This document shows, piece by piece, positions 34,452 to 43,805 of a DNA stretch of 64,000 nt. The notes under the pieces are model-generated. The model saw only the letters and a program-made list of their open reading frames with translations, was not told the DNA's origin and did no database searches. How positions within the stretch are numbered: position 1 is the stretch's first letter; each line of letters begins with the position of its first letter. A program made the position numbers and the translations under genes. This DNA comes from Cohnella baijiui (GTDB lineage Bacteria; Bacillota; Bacilli; Paenibacillales; Paenibacillaceae): contig NZ_JAJFOW010000008.1 of assembly GCF_020731285.1 (NCBI RefSeq), forward strand, positions 1 to 64,000, read 5' to 3'.

Positions 34452-34898
34452 TTACGATCGCATTGCGGCAAGTGATTCTGCAACGCACTCGCCCGCCGAA
34501 GCAGCGCGAATTCTGTCCTCCGGTTGGAAAACCCGGTTGCTACGGTTGCCAATAAGCAACACGCCAACGACTTGATGTCCTTCCATGATCGGTACCGCAT
34601 ATGCCGATCGCAGGTGCTCGGACATCAATATCGGATATTCTTGCATTTGCCTGTTGGCAACCAGTTCCGCCATTTGGAAGGCCATGGCCCGACCGATCTT
34701 GATTACGGACTTATGGAATCCCCTTCCTGGTTTCTCTGAGATTTGTTGGTACCGATCGCTCATGTTGCCGACTGCCAATTTCCAAGTTAGAATTCTGCTT
34801 TTCGTATCGAGAATACCTACCGAACAGAAGTCGCAACCTAGATCGGAAAGCAGAAGCTTCATCTCCTGTTCCCACTCGTGTTCGAGGCTCATCGTCAT
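34452..34898 (-). CDS. GAF-domain protein, NreA-like
   Basis: A 148-residue single GAF domain: CDFCSVGILDTKSRILTWKL, AVGNMSDRYQQISEKPGRGF, YAVPIMEGHQVVGVLLIGNR. NreA is a GAF protein that binds nitrate and restrains the NreB kinase. Gene order and size match, so a nitrate or related-anion sensor is likely, by inference. The start is at 34898, where GGAG lies 9 bases upstream; the longer frame to 34991 reads through that ribosome site. It is the first gene of the three-gene operon and is divergent from fnr. Confidence 0.72.
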   Translation of the reverse strand: MTMSLEHEWEQEMKLLLSDLGCDFCSVGILDTKSRILTWKLAVGNMSDRYQQISEKPGRGFHKSVIKIGRAMAFQMAELVANRQMQEYPILMSEHLRSAYAVPIMEGHQVVGVLLIGNRSNRVFQPEDRIRAASAGECVAESLAAMRS

Positions 34899-35124
34899 TC
34901 CTTCTTTCTCCTCGGTTCGATCAAACTCTATTTCAAGTGTAGCCTGTGGGACCAAGAAAGTCATTCGGGGAACTCCCTGAGTTAATTTCAATTATGTGCA
35001 ACAACGATCCCCTTTTCCCTGAGAAAGTTAAGGGATTTCTCCTCTTCCTTTCAGGTGATTCCCCTATAACTTTTGGTTGCCGGAGACGATATGATGAGTT
35101 CATCGATAAGAAGGAGTTGGGAAC

Positions 35125-35883
35125 ATGGCAAACGCGGCAGGATCGCTGAAAAAGAGGAGCGAGAATGAGGGAACAAATAATAATCCTTTGGGGATACGCA
35201 ACTTTTTTTCGGGAGAGCAGTTCGATCGTGTTGTGGAGCTGATGTACCCCAAAACCGCGGAAGCCGGCAGCTATTTGTTCTGGGAAGGCGAGCCGACTGG
35301 CAAGCTTTATTACATTAAATCAGGAAAAGTGAAGCTGCGGAAATCAACGGAGGACGGCAAAGATTTTATTCTTTCGATCCTGCAAGCCGGGGATATGCTC
35401 TGCGAACCGGGGGATGGGTTGAATGCGGTACGCAGCTTCAGCGCAGAAGTCATGGAGGACACAGAGCTTGGGGTCATCCAATGGAGGGATTTGGAGATCC
35501 TGCTTTACCGACACGGTGATTTCGCCGTTCGGTTTATGAGCTGGATGGCGCTTATGCACAAGGTAACGGAATCGAAATTCCGGGATCTCTTGTTGTTCGG
35601 CAAACCAGGTGCTTTGGCATCAACGCTGATTCGGCTTGCAAACTCTTATGGCGTTTTAGGCGCGGAGGGGATTAAGATCAGCCTCAAGCTAACAAACGCC
35701 GAGTTGGCCGAATTCATTGGAACAACACGTGAAAGTGTGAATCGGATGTTGAACGGATTACGAGAGGAAGGCGTAATCGATATCCGTAAAGGTCGTTTAA
35801 TCATTCAGAATCTCAATGCTTTAAAATCGATTTGTCATTGTCCTGCCTGCCCGGCTTGCCCAAAGGAAGTTTGCCGTATTTAA
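35125..35883 (+). CDS. fnr: Crp/Fnr-family anaerobic regulator with a C-terminal cysteine cluster
   Basis: A 252-residue regulator. A cyclic-nucleotide-type beta barrel (SYLFWEGEPTGKLYYIKSGK) is followed by a dimer helix and a Crp-type helix-turn-helix, LTNAELAEFIGTTRESVNRM. The last 20 residues hold CHCPACPACPKEVC, five cysteines. This matches the Bacillus type of Fnr, whose [4Fe-4S] cluster is bound by C-terminal cysteines plus an Asp, unlike E. coli Fnr with N-terminal ones. The cluster makes DNA binding oxygen-sensitive. GGAG is 8 bases before the ATG. Four TGTGA-N6-TCACA-type sites within 12 kb are its likely targets. Confidence 0.88.
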   Translation: MANAAGSLKKRSENEGTNNNPLGIRNFFSGEQFDRVVELMYPKTAEAGSYLFWEGEPTGKLYYIKSGKVKLRKSTEDGKDFILSILQAGDMLCEPGDGLNAVRSFSAEVMEDTELGVIQWRDLEILLYRHGDFAVRFMSWMALMHKVTESKFRDLLLFGKPGALASTLIRLANSYGVLGAEGIKISLKLTNAELAEFIGTTRESVNRMLNGLREEGVIDIRKGRLIIQNLNALKSICHCPACPACPKEVCRI

Positions 35884-35937
35884 AAGCGATGATTCTGATT
35901 CCAATGCTTATCCGACCTCGTACGAAGCGCAATACCA

Positions 35938-36060
35938 TCAATAATCCTGTCCCTCAAGTGTAAACTGATCCGCTACGTAAGACGTGATCGGGATGCCAAG
36001 TACCATGCCCAGACTGTCCCCCAACCGTCTGCGAAACGTGCGGCGGCCGCAGGTTCAAAG
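35938..36060 (-). pseudogene. Possible MFS transporter fragment
   Basis: A minus-strand frame ending at a TGA (35938-35940) reads RRLGDSLGMVLGIPITSYVA followed by DQFTLEG. This resembles the end of helix 4 and helix 5 of MFS proteins. No start or further helices are found. The remainder of the 480-bp gap between fnr and 36363 holds only two hairpins. Confidence 0.25.
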
Positions 36061-36129
36061 AGGAAGTGCCCCTCTTCTGGGATTAGCGTTTCATCGTTAC
36101 CTACTATCAAATCTCTCCTACGGAATAGA

Positions 36130-36168
36130 GCTGCTAAACTACTAGATTATCTAGTCTAGCGGCTTCTT
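36130..36168 (+). terminator. Possible fnr terminator
   Basis: GCTGCTA pairs with TAGCGGC (one wobble) and ACTAGAT with ATCTAGT inside, with a small internal loop. The plus-strand tail is TTCTTTTC. It lies 250 bases after the fnr stop, so the link is uncertain. Confidence 0.45.
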
Positions 36169-36250
36169 TTCGACAACATAAACTGAACCCAAACAGGACA
36201 CCCAATCGGAAGCGTTTATGTGACAAAATATGATCGCAAAGAAACGCAAA

Positions 36251-36275
36251 GACGGACTCAACTTTTGAGTCCGTC
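36251..36275 (-). terminator. Terminator of the two-component system genes
   Basis: GACGGACTCAA pairs perfectly with TTGAGTCCGTC around CTT. The minus-strand tail is TTTGCGTTTCTTTG. It lies 88 bases past the stop at 36363; it may also stop plus-strand transcripts. Confidence 0.65.
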
Positions 36276-36362
36276 CTTCGTACAATGCTTGAGACAAAAC
36301 CGGTAGGAGTCTTTAGACTATCAATGTTTGCATGTATCCAGATTGGTGATTATTACTTTCCC

Positions 36363-37052
36363 TTAAACTTTGAGACGGTATCCTACCCCCCATACAGTCT
36401 CAATATATTGCGGATTGGAAGGATCCGGCTCAATCTTTTCTCGAAGTCTGCTTATATGCACAGTGACGGTGGCGATATCGCCCAGCGAGTCCATCCCCCA
36501 TATTTTCATGAACAATTCGTCCTTACTGAATACATGATTGGGATTTTGCATCAAAAAAAGAAGCAGATCGTACTCCTTAGAGGTTAAAAACGCTTCAGTT
36601 CCATTAACGAACACTTGTCTGGAGCGTTTGTCAATGTGAATTGCCTCGGTTCGAATTTCGTCTTTTTGGGGGACATCGGATTGAGTCAGCCGTTCATAAC
36701 GGGCAAGATGCGCCTTTACTCTTGCCACTAATTCACCCATATTAAACGGCTTCGTCACATAATCGTCCGCACCGAGACCGAAACCGCGGATTTTATCGAT
36801 TTCCTCTATCTTGGAAGAGACGATGAGTACCGGAATGTTCTTACTCTTGCGAACTTGCTTGCAAATTTCGAATCCGTCGGTTTCCGGAAGCAATAAATCT
36901 AGAATGATCAAGTCATACTCTTCGTGAATGGCTTTCTGCAAACCGATGTCTCCGCTTTGCGCGATTTCGACCGAAAATCCGCTTGCCTCAAAATAATCTT
37001 TTTCCACTTCCGCAATGATATCCTCATCCTCGATGATCAGTATCCGCTTCAT
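36363..37052 (-). CDS. OmpR/PhoB-family response regulator
   Basis: A 229-residue regulator. The receiver domain has ILIIEDEDIIAEVEKDYFEA, LIILDLLLPETDG with the phospho-Asp and GADDYVTKPFN. The C-terminal winged helix has LTSKEYDLLLFLMQNPNHVF and VTVHISRLREKIEPDPSNPQ. It overlaps the kinase gene by 29 bases and is transcribed first of neither: the kinase gene is downstream in number but upstream in transcription. The neighbouring RND pump is a plausible target. Confidence 0.93.
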   Translation of the reverse strand: MKRILIIEDEDIIAEVEKDYFEASGFSVEIAQSGDIGLQKAIHEEYDLIILDLLLPETDGFEICKQVRKSKNIPVLIVSSKIEEIDKIRGFGLGADDYVTKPFNMGELVARVKAHLARYERLTQSDVPQKDEIRTEAIHIDKRSRQVFVNGTEAFLTSKEYDLLLFLMQNPNHVFSKDELFMKIWGMDSLGDIATVTVHISRLREKIEPDPSNPQYIETVWGVGYRLKV

Positions 37053-38526
37053 GGCCGTCCAATCCGCTCCCTTTGGGTAATGTGAAGAAAATGGCGGTTC
37101 CTTCCCCTAATGCGCTTTGCGCCCAAACTTTTCCGCCATGCTCCTCTACGATATGTTTCACGATCGCAAGTCCCAAACCGCTGCCTCCGGTCTTTTTATT
37201 TCTCGAATGTTCCACCCGGTAAAATCGATCAAAGATGTGAGCAAGCGCGTCCTCGGAAATTCCCATCCCGTTGTCTCGTACGCTTACCGTTACTTCTTGT
37301 TCTTGATCAACAAGTTCGATTCGGATTTCTTTAGGTTCTCTGGTCGTATATTTTATACCGTTATCTACTATATTTGCCATAACTCTGCGCAGCTTCTCCA
37401 TGTCTACCAGCACATAAACCGGATGGCTTCCCTCGCAGCGAAAATCGATCAACACACCCTGCTTCTGCGGGTCATGCCTAAGATCTTCTACAAAGTCACG
37501 TAAATAATCCGAAATATCGATCTTCATGAAATGGAAAGGAAGTCGTTTCAGATCAAGCTTGGAAAACAAAAATAATTCATCGATTAATTGGTCCATATCA
37601 GTCGCTTTCTTGTATACCATCCTCAAATACTTATTGCGCTTTTGATCCGTATCGGCGATTCCGTCGAAAATACCGTCAATACAAGCCTTAATTCCGGTGA
37701 TCGGCGTTTTCAAATCATGTGAAATGTTGGAAATCAACTCTTTGCGGTTTTCCTCGTACTGATTCTGCAGTTGAATGGATGCCTTCAATCGTCGTCTCAT
37801 CTCTTCGAATGCATCGCCCAACTTGCCAATTTCATCTCTCCTTCCCATCTTCACCTCATGTTCAAGATCTCCTTCTTGAATATGTTCGGCGGCTTGTTTC
37901 AACGCATATAACGGTTTGATGATGCTTCGGGAAACAAAGAATGTAAGCAGCCCGTTCGTGAGAATGATCGCGACTAACAGAGACAGGAAAATGGAAGGGA
38001 AAAATTTTGAAATAAATCCGAAAAACTGCTTAAAATCCGTCAGGATATAGACGGTTCCGGAACGATCATCGCTGAAATGAAAATCAATCCGTTCCACTGA
38101 ATAGGTGTTGTTTATATTTTGTCCCCAACGGTTCGTGTCAAGGTGCTGAAGCTCCTCCTTCAAATCGATTCCATCCGCGAGTTTGGAGGCAAACGTTACA
38201 CGATCATCAGTTACGATGACAAGCCCTTCTCGCAGATTCCTCAATTGCTCATCTGTTTTCGTTAAAAATATATTGTCAGCCAATCGGTCGGGATCGTATT
38301 TTGCCAAAAATCGGATTCCGCCGACCAGCTCATTCTTTTTATCGAAATAATCGCTAACGATTTGAAACCAGGGCTTCCCGGCATTATTGGATGAGGCGTC
38401 CTCAAGCGACTTGATGTCTTTGTAAAATACGGCAATAAGAAAAGCGGAAAATAACACGAAAATCATGATAGGGACCATAAACATGGCGATGTAGGAGAGC
38501 AAAAGTCTCAATTTTATGGACATCAT
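37024..38526 (-). CDS. Membrane sensor histidine kinase with HAMP domain
   Basis: A 500-residue kinase. Helices at about 7-30 and 170-195 bracket an extracellular sensor of 140 residues. A HAMP domain follows (SIIKPLYALKQAAEHIQEGD), then the HisKA box NISHDLKTPITGIKACIDG and HATPase motifs DNGIKYT, DNGMGISED and GGSGLGLAIVK. The start is the ATG at 38526, with GGAG 5 bases upstream. It is the first gene of the pair on the minus strand. The RND gene upstream ends at 38683 with its own terminator, so the link to the pump is by position only. Confidence 0.9.
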   Translation of the reverse strand: MMSIKLRLLLSYIAMFMVPIMIFVLFSAFLIAVFYKDIKSLEDASSNNAGKPWFQIVSDYFDKKNELVGGIRFLAKYDPDRLADNIFLTKTDEQLRNLREGLVIVTDDRVTFASKLADGIDLKEELQHLDTNRWGQNINNTYSVERIDFHFSDDRSGTVYILTDFKQFFGFISKFFPSIFLSLLVAIILTNGLLTFFVSRSIIKPLYALKQAAEHIQEGDLEHEVKMGRRDEIGKLGDAFEEMRRRLKASIQLQNQYEENRKELISNISHDLKTPITGIKACIDGIFDGIADTDQKRNKYLRMVYKKATDMDQLIDELFLFSKLDLKRLPFHFMKIDISDYLRDFVEDLRHDPQKQGVLIDFRCEGSHPVYVLVDMEKLRRVMANIVDNGIKYTTREPKEIRIELVDQEQEVTVSVRDNGMGISEDALAHIFDRFYRVEHSRNKKTGGSGLGLAIVKHIVEEHGGKVWAQSALGEGTAIFFTLPKGSGLDGHEADTDHRG

Positions 38527-38625
38527 GTATTCTCCTTGCATGAGATTGAATGCTACCGGATCTTTCTTAGCAAATCATCCAAAAGATACACTACTGCTTC
38601 CCATTAGGCAACCAAAAAGTGGATA

Positions 38626-38651
38626 GCCGGGAACCTGTCACAGTTCCCGGC
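38626..38651 (-). terminator. Terminator of the RND transporter gene
   Basis: GCCGGGAAC pairs perfectly with GTTCCCGGC around eight bases. On the minus strand TTTTTGG follows after seven bases. It lies 32 bases after the stop at 38683. Confidence 0.7.
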
Positions 38652-38682
38652 GGCTTCTGAAAGCGAAGCTTCTAGTTAGATT

Positions 38683-41600
38683 CTAGATATTACTTGTATG
38701 AGCTACTCGTTGCTGACGTGAAGACTTCCGGAAAAAGAGAAGTTCATAGATACACGGCACGATAACGAGCGTCAGCAGCGTAGCAACGGACAAGCCTCCA
38801 ATTACAACGATCGCAAGGCTTTGCGAAACGATGCTTCCGCTTTCCGATGCACCGAATACAAGCGGCAGCATCGCGCAGACAGTGGCGACCGCGGTCATCA
38901 ATATCGGTCTTATCCGTGTTCCGGCCGCTTCCAGAATCGCTTCTCGGATCGACATCGATTCTTCATTATGCCGCACGCGGTCGATCAAGACGATGGCGTT
39001 CGTTACGACTATGCCGACTAGCATAATGACACCGAAAATCGCGGTGTAATCGGGAGTGATCCCGGAGATCAGAATACCGAGAACGGCACCGATCGGTACG
39101 AACAACAGCGAAGAGAGAACCGCAATCGGAGCGCGGAGGGTTTTGAACGTGAAGACCATGATGAGATATACGATACCAATGGAAACGAGCATCATCATGA
39201 ATAGACTGGTGAAATCGCCCGCCTGATTGGCCGATGCTCCCCCAACGTTCAACTCGACGCCTTCAGGAGGCGTAATCTTCTTCATTTCGTCCGCTATTTT
39301 CGCCCCGACAATGGACAACTGGCTTGGCTCCACCGTTGCGGTGACGCGGACATAGTTCTTGCCGTCTCTGTGGAAGTACTTCGTCGCTTTTTCTGCTTTT
39401 ACCCACTTGGCGACACTCGATACCGCCTGCGGTCCTTGTTCCGTCATCACCGTTAGTCCCGAAAGGTCGTTTTCGGTTGCCGGAGCAAATGCGGGCTCGA
39501 GAATGACGGGCTGTGACTGGCCGTTACCATTCAACTCGCCGATCGGTACCGGGTTGAGCATTCCTTGCAATTGCTGAGCGATGTCTCCGCCCTTAGCCAG
39601 GGACGGGTCGACTTCGAGCGTGTAGACGGTTTTTTTCTGCTCCTGATTGCTCCCAACTTTAAGTACATCCTGGATCAGCTTGATTTTCTCCATCACTTGC
39701 CCGGCTGTTTTCGTGATTTGATCCATGTTGTCGCCCGTGATGTCGACAAACACTTGCGTCGAACTGCTTTCACCGAAAAGATTGCCTTTGCCGGCATTCA
39801 AGTTGGCATTCGGAAAATGAATTCGTTCCTCTTTGACGGCTTCGATCAATTTCTCCGCATCGGCGCCTTTTTTCATGCCAAGCGTATACGTGACTAACGT
39901 CGGAGATGTGACATTGCCCCATTTGGCCGCATCGGAACTATTGCCGATCAACATTCTCACCCATTCTTGACCTTCCTGTTTAAGCAGGAACGATTCAAGC
40001 TTCTTACCGTTTGCGGTTACTTGATCAACCGGCGTGTCCGGATCGTATTCGAGCGTGATGATCAAATTTTCAGCATTCGAGGAATCGATTACGCCTTTGG
40101 GCATCGAAAAGTACGTTCCGATGGATCCGACTAGCAGGACGAACGCGATTAAAATAGGAATCCATTTGAAGCGCAAATTCCAATGAAGGAATGAGGTGAA
40201 CCGTTTGGAAGGCGCATGCTCTTTTATTTTGGCGTTTTTCAGAACGCCGGCGCTAAGAAGCGGAACGATCGCCAAAGCGACGAGCAGCGAGGAAATCAAT
40301 GAATACGTTACCGTCAATGCGAACGGGAGCAGGAACGATTGCAGTGAGCCGCGCAGCAGGCCCATCGGCAGGAACACCGCAACTGTCGTCAAAGTGGAAG
40401 CCGTAATGGCGCGGGACACTTCCAGCGTTGCTTGGATGATGAGCTCCACCGAAAATTTCTCTTTCTGCAAGCGGCGGAAAATATTCTCGATGACGACGAT
40501 ACTATCGTCCACCAAGCGTCCGACTGCGACCGCCACACCCCCGAGCGTCAAAATATTAAGTGTGATTCCTGATAAATCCAGCAAGTATAGCGTCACCGCA
40601 AGCGAAAGAGGGATCGATACGACTGTCACCAATGTGCCCCGGATGTTCCGCATGAAAATCAGGATGACGAATGTAGCGAATAACGCGCCGATCAAAACTT
40701 CTTGTAACATACTATTAACGGAGTGAACGATCTGATCGGAGGTATTCATGATGATGTTTAGCTTGACGTCCTTGCTTTCATCATTCCATTTCTCAACCGT
40801 TTCCTTGATCCCTTCTCCGACTCGGACAGCGTTAGCGTTGGAGGCTTTGGAAACGATCAGTGAGAGGGATGGCTTTCCGTTGAAATGATTGATGCTCTCA
40901 TCGTCTGGAACAAGCCTGACATCGGCCACATCTCCAAGCGTCACTTCGTTTGCTACCGGCAGCTTCTTAAGCGCTTCTAGATCGTTCAATTCGGCAAAAA
41001 CATTCAAATTGACGTTCGTGCCGCCGATCTTTTGCTCGCCGATTGAAGCGAATGCCTCGCGACCTTGAAGAACTCCGTAAAATGCCTGGAATGGAACGCC
41101 ATTGGCTTTCAATTTTACGGGATCCGGTATGATACTCACCTTGGACTTGATCTCGCCGGACAACTGAACGCTGCCAACGCCGTCAATCGCTTGGAATGAA
41201 TCAATGACGCGCTGTTCCAATTGTTCTTTCTTCGCATCAGATAAATTGTCGCTCGCATACGTCAACGTGATGAAAGATATCGGAATCATGGAAGTATTGT
41301 ATTGAATGACATATGGCAACGATACTCTCTCCGGCAGTTTTACGGCGGCAACGGCACGTTCTACCTCCGTTTTCGCTTCTTTCATGTCCGTGTTCGAATC
41401 AAAATGGATATTGACTTGCGAGAAACCATCGCCCGATGTGGAGAATACGTTCGTTTTTCCTTTAACGGCCGCCACCGACTGCTCAAGCGGATTCGTCACT
41501 CTTTGCTCTATGATCGCAGCGTCATAGCCTGGCCCAATCGCCGTCACTGTCACTTGCGTATTATCCGCCTCCGGCAAAAACTCCATTGGCAGCTTCAAGT

Positions 41601-41688
41601 AGCTGAATACCCCTAATCCGAGTACCATGACGATCAGAAGTATCATCGCCGCTTTGTTTTTGAAAACTCCTTGAATGAAAGATTGCAT
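38683..41688 (-). CDS. RND-family efflux transporter (AcrB/SwrC-like)
   Basis: A 1001-residue inner-membrane pump with 12 expected helices and two large external loops. It has the first helix and periplasmic start LKLPMEFLPEADNTQVTVTA, the helix-4 acid pair GGVAVAVGRLVDDSIVVIENIF and the late GVIMLVGIVVTNAIVLIDRVRH. Proton-driven members export drugs, detergents or lipopeptides; SwrC of B. subtilis exports surfactin. The start is ATG 41688, with AAGGGGA 6 bases upstream. No membrane-fusion (HlyD-like) partner gene lies nearby, as in SwrC. Substrate not predictable. Confidence 0.92.
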   Translation of the reverse strand: MQSFIQGVFKNKAAMILLIVMVLGLGVFSYLKLPMEFLPEADNTQVTVTAIGPGYDAAIIEQRVTNPLEQSVAAVKGKTNVFSTSGDGFSQVNIHFDSNTDMKEAKTEVERAVAAVKLPERVSLPYVIQYNTSMIPISFITLTYASDNLSDAKKEQLEQRVIDSFQAIDGVGSVQLSGEIKSKVSIIPDPVKLKANGVPFQAFYGVLQGREAFASIGEQKIGGTNVNLNVFAELNDLEALKKLPVANEVTLGDVADVRLVPDDESINHFNGKPSLSLIVSKASNANAVRVGEGIKETVEKWNDESKDVKLNIIMNTSDQIVHSVNSMLQEVLIGALFATFVILIFMRNIRGTLVTVVSIPLSLAVTLYLLDLSGITLNILTLGGVAVAVGRLVDDSIVVIENIFRRLQKEKFSVELIIQATLEVSRAITASTLTTVAVFLPMGLLRGSLQSFLLPFALTVTYSLISSLLVALAIVPLLSAGVLKNAKIKEHAPSKRFTSFLHWNLRFKWIPILIAFVLLVGSIGTYFSMPKGVIDSSNAENLIITLEYDPDTPVDQVTANGKKLESFLLKQEGQEWVRMLIGNSSDAAKWGNVTSPTLVTYTLGMKKGADAEKLIEAVKEERIHFPNANLNAGKGNLFGESSSTQVFVDITGDNMDQITKTAGQVMEKIKLIQDVLKVGSNQEQKKTVYTLEVDPSLAKGGDIAQQLQGMLNPVPIGELNGNGQSQPVILEPAFAPATENDLSGLTVMTEQGPQAVSSVAKWVKAEKATKYFHRDGKNYVRVTATVEPSQLSIVGAKIADEMKKITPPEGVELNVGGASANQAGDFTSLFMMMLVSIGIVYLIMVFTFKTLRAPIAVLSSLLFVPIGAVLGILISGITPDYTAIFGVIMLVGIVVTNAIVLIDRVRHNEESMSIREAILEAAGTRIRPILMTAVATVCAMLPLVFGASESGSIVSQSLAIVVIGGLSVATLLTLVIVPCIYELLFFRKSSRQQRVAHTSNI

Positions 41689-41829
41689 TACCATTCCCCT
41701 TTCAAGTTTGTTATTTCAGTTCCTATTCGTACTTCAGCATAATTGCTGTCTCTAAACCCCCACTAACGAAAATGTAACAAAAGAATAAAATCACGTTGTG
41801 CCTAACTTGGCTAGGCGCGCTAATTAAAA
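41689..41829. other. Promoter region of the RND gene
   Basis: About 140 bp without an ORF between the RND start and the terminator at 41830. No clear promoter or operator was identified by eye. Confidence 0.3.
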
Positions 41830-41852
41830 AAGCCCGCGATTTACGCGGGCTT
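41830..41852 (-). terminator. Terminator of the 42-45 kb sugar importer operon
   Basis: AAGCCCGCG pairs with CGCGGGCTT around ATTTA, and the minus strand continues TTTTAATTAG. It lies about 150 bases after the stop at 42000. Confidence 0.8.
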
Positions 41853-41972
41853 CATTCGGTCAATATTCGAGTAATACAAACATCAAATATTAATTGTTAC
41901 CTTGACTCACGTTTTCAAGGGGGCCTTACTGAAACTCCCTCCGTCCATGCTTCAGCCATTTAAAGCCATCGA

Positions 41973-41990
41973 GAGCCGGCGCGCCGGCTC
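41973..41990. other. 18-bp perfect GC-rich palindrome after the permease gene
   Basis: GAGCCGGCGCGCCGGCTC is its own reverse complement. It lies 10 bases after the stop codon of the minus-strand permease gene. As RNA it could stabilise the transcript end; no protein-binding role is evident. Confidence 0.4.
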
Positions 41991-41999
41991 AATGAATGA

Positions 42000-42833
42000 T
42001 CAACCCTTGACTCCGCCCGAGGCGACGCCGTCCAAAATCTTTTCGGAGAAAATCATGAAGAGGACCAAAATCGGTACCGTGGCGATAACCGAAGCTACCA
42101 TCGCTTTGTCCATCGACAGCATGAGATTGCTCGTGTACTTCATGACGATCAGCGGCACGGTCTTGTGCGAGTCGTTCTGAAGGAAAATAAGCGGCATGAA
42201 AAACTGGTTCCAGATCTGTACGGACATGACGATGCAAATGCTGAAAATGACCGGGCTCGCCAGCGGGAACATGATTCGATAGAACGTTTTCCATTCGGAC
42301 GCCCCGTCCAAAATGGCCGATTCATAGATCTCACCCGGCATCTTGGCGAAGAAATCCGTCAACAGCAGCACCGGCATGGAGATGCCCGCCGACAAGACCA
42401 GAATGACGGATGCATACGAATTCAGCAGATGCAGGTCTTTCATGAGCAAGAAGAGCGGGAGCACGCCCAGCGATGCGGGGAACATGAGTCCTAGCAGAAA
42501 ATAAACCTGCAGCACGTTCTTGAACTTGAATTTGTACCGTCCGAGCGCGTAGGAGACCATGGACGCAAAAATGACGATGAGCACCAGCGTCGCGCCAAGG
42601 ATGAGCGTGCTGTTGAGGAAGTAACGGTGAAACTTCTGCTCCGTGAACATCTTGATATACGTATCGAAACCGAGCGATTTCGGAATGCCGAACGTATTCG
42701 TCAGCAATTCGCTTTTGGGCCTTAAGGAATGATAAACCATATACCCGAGCACGAACACGGTAAAGCACGAGTAGATCCACAGCAGGACGGAAGCTGCGGT
42801 TGCCGACTTCTTCTTTTCGGAAACGCCGATCAT
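42000..42833 (-). CDS. Carbohydrate ABC transporter permease (MalG type)
   Basis: A 277-residue six-helix permease. It has the EAA loop YESAILDGASEWKTFYRIMF and the MalG-type C-terminus FSEKILDGVASGGVKG. It starts one base after the stop of the partner permease, behind GGAGGAGG, so translation is coupled. With the binding protein at 43891 it forms a CUT1 importer; the ATPase is encoded elsewhere. No enzyme genes accompany this cassette, so the sugar cannot be inferred. Confidence 0.92.
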   Translation of the reverse strand: MIGVSEKKKSATAASVLLWIYSCFTVFVLGYMVYHSLRPKSELLTNTFGIPKSLGFDTYIKMFTEQKFHRYFLNSTLILGATLVLIVIFASMVSYALGRYKFKFKNVLQVYFLLGLMFPASLGVLPLFLLMKDLHLLNSYASVILVLSAGISMPVLLLTDFFAKMPGEIYESAILDGASEWKTFYRIMFPLASPVIFSICIVMSVQIWNQFFMPLIFLQNDSHKTVPLIVMKYTSNLMLSMDKAMVASVIATVPILVLFMIFSEKILDGVASGGVKG

Positions 42834-42834
42834 G

Positions 42835-43761
42835 TCAGACCTCCTCCCTGCGGCGATATGTCAACCAGACCTGGAGCATGGACATGACGAAAATCAAGAG
42901 AAACAATACGCATGCAACCGTGGATCCGAGCCCCATTGAATTCTCGCTGATGTTGCCTCCGAGAGGATTTCTGGATTCGCCGAACGCGATCCGATAGAAC
43001 AGCAGCGCCATCACGTCCACGTCGTGGTCGACCCCCCCGGAGACGCCTCCCAGAATATAGTTGAAGTCGAATACGGTCATGGAGACAATGTACGTAATCA
43101 AAATCATATTCAGAATCGTAATTTTCATCTGGGGCAGGATGATGCTGAACAGCCGCTTCCAGAATCCGGCCCCGTCCAGGTACCCTGCCTCCAGAGACTC
43201 CTTCGAGATCATCTTCATGGCTCCGAGGAAGAAAATCATGCCGACGCCGAAGCCGGACCAAGACATCATCAGCCACACGATGTTCATGCCGTATCCGGGC
43301 AAACCCAGCCACGGCCGGACGTATTCGCCCAGACCGATCCATTCCAGCAATTTGTTGAAGACGCCCACGTTGCTGTCCAGCAACAGCATAAAAATAAAGA
43401 CGATTACCGGCGTCGATATAAATTGGGGCGAAAAAACGGCCACCCGAAAAAACTTGTACCCTTTCACCTGGTTATAAATTAAGTAGGCGGCGATGATCTG
43501 TAAGGGAATGAGAATCAAAACCGTCAGGACGAAAATCCGAAGACTGTTCAGCAAGGCGTTCGAAAATTGCGACATCATCTCCGAGCTCGTGAACAATTCA
43601 ATGTAGTTGTCCAGACCGACGAACGTCTTCGGGCCGATGCCATTCCAGCGGAAAAAGCTTATGCTTGCGGCTGCCACGATGGGGTAGACGACGAACAGCG
43701 AGTAGATGATAAATCCGGGCAACAGAAACAGCAAAAACGGTCTTTTTGCAAGAAAGGACAT
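42835..43761 (-). CDS. Carbohydrate ABC transporter permease (MalF type)
   Basis: A 308-residue six-helix permease. It opens KRPFLLFLLPGFIIYSLFVV and carries the EAA loop LEAGYLDGAGFWKRLFSIIL. The ATG at 43761 is preferred; a GTG four codons earlier sits too close to its ribosome site. It lies between the MalG-type gene and a large hairpin following the binding-protein gene. Confidence 0.9.
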   Translation of the reverse strand: MSFLAKRPFLLFLLPGFIIYSLFVVYPIVAAASISFFRWNGIGPKTFVGLDNYIELFTSSEMMSQFSNALLNSLRIFVLTVLILIPLQIIAAYLIYNQVKGYKFFRVAVFSPQFISTPVIVFIFMLLLDSNVGVFNKLLEWIGLGEYVRPWLGLPGYGMNIVWLMMSWSGFGVGMIFFLGAMKMISKESLEAGYLDGAGFWKRLFSIILPQMKITILNMILITYIVSMTVFDFNYILGGVSGGVDHDVDVMALLFYRIAFGESRNPLGGNISENSMGLGSTVACVLFLLIFVMSMLQVWLTYRRREEV

Positions 43762-43805
43762 GCCTGACCCCACTTTCCTCGGGTAACAAGTAAAAACGGC
43801 TTCGC

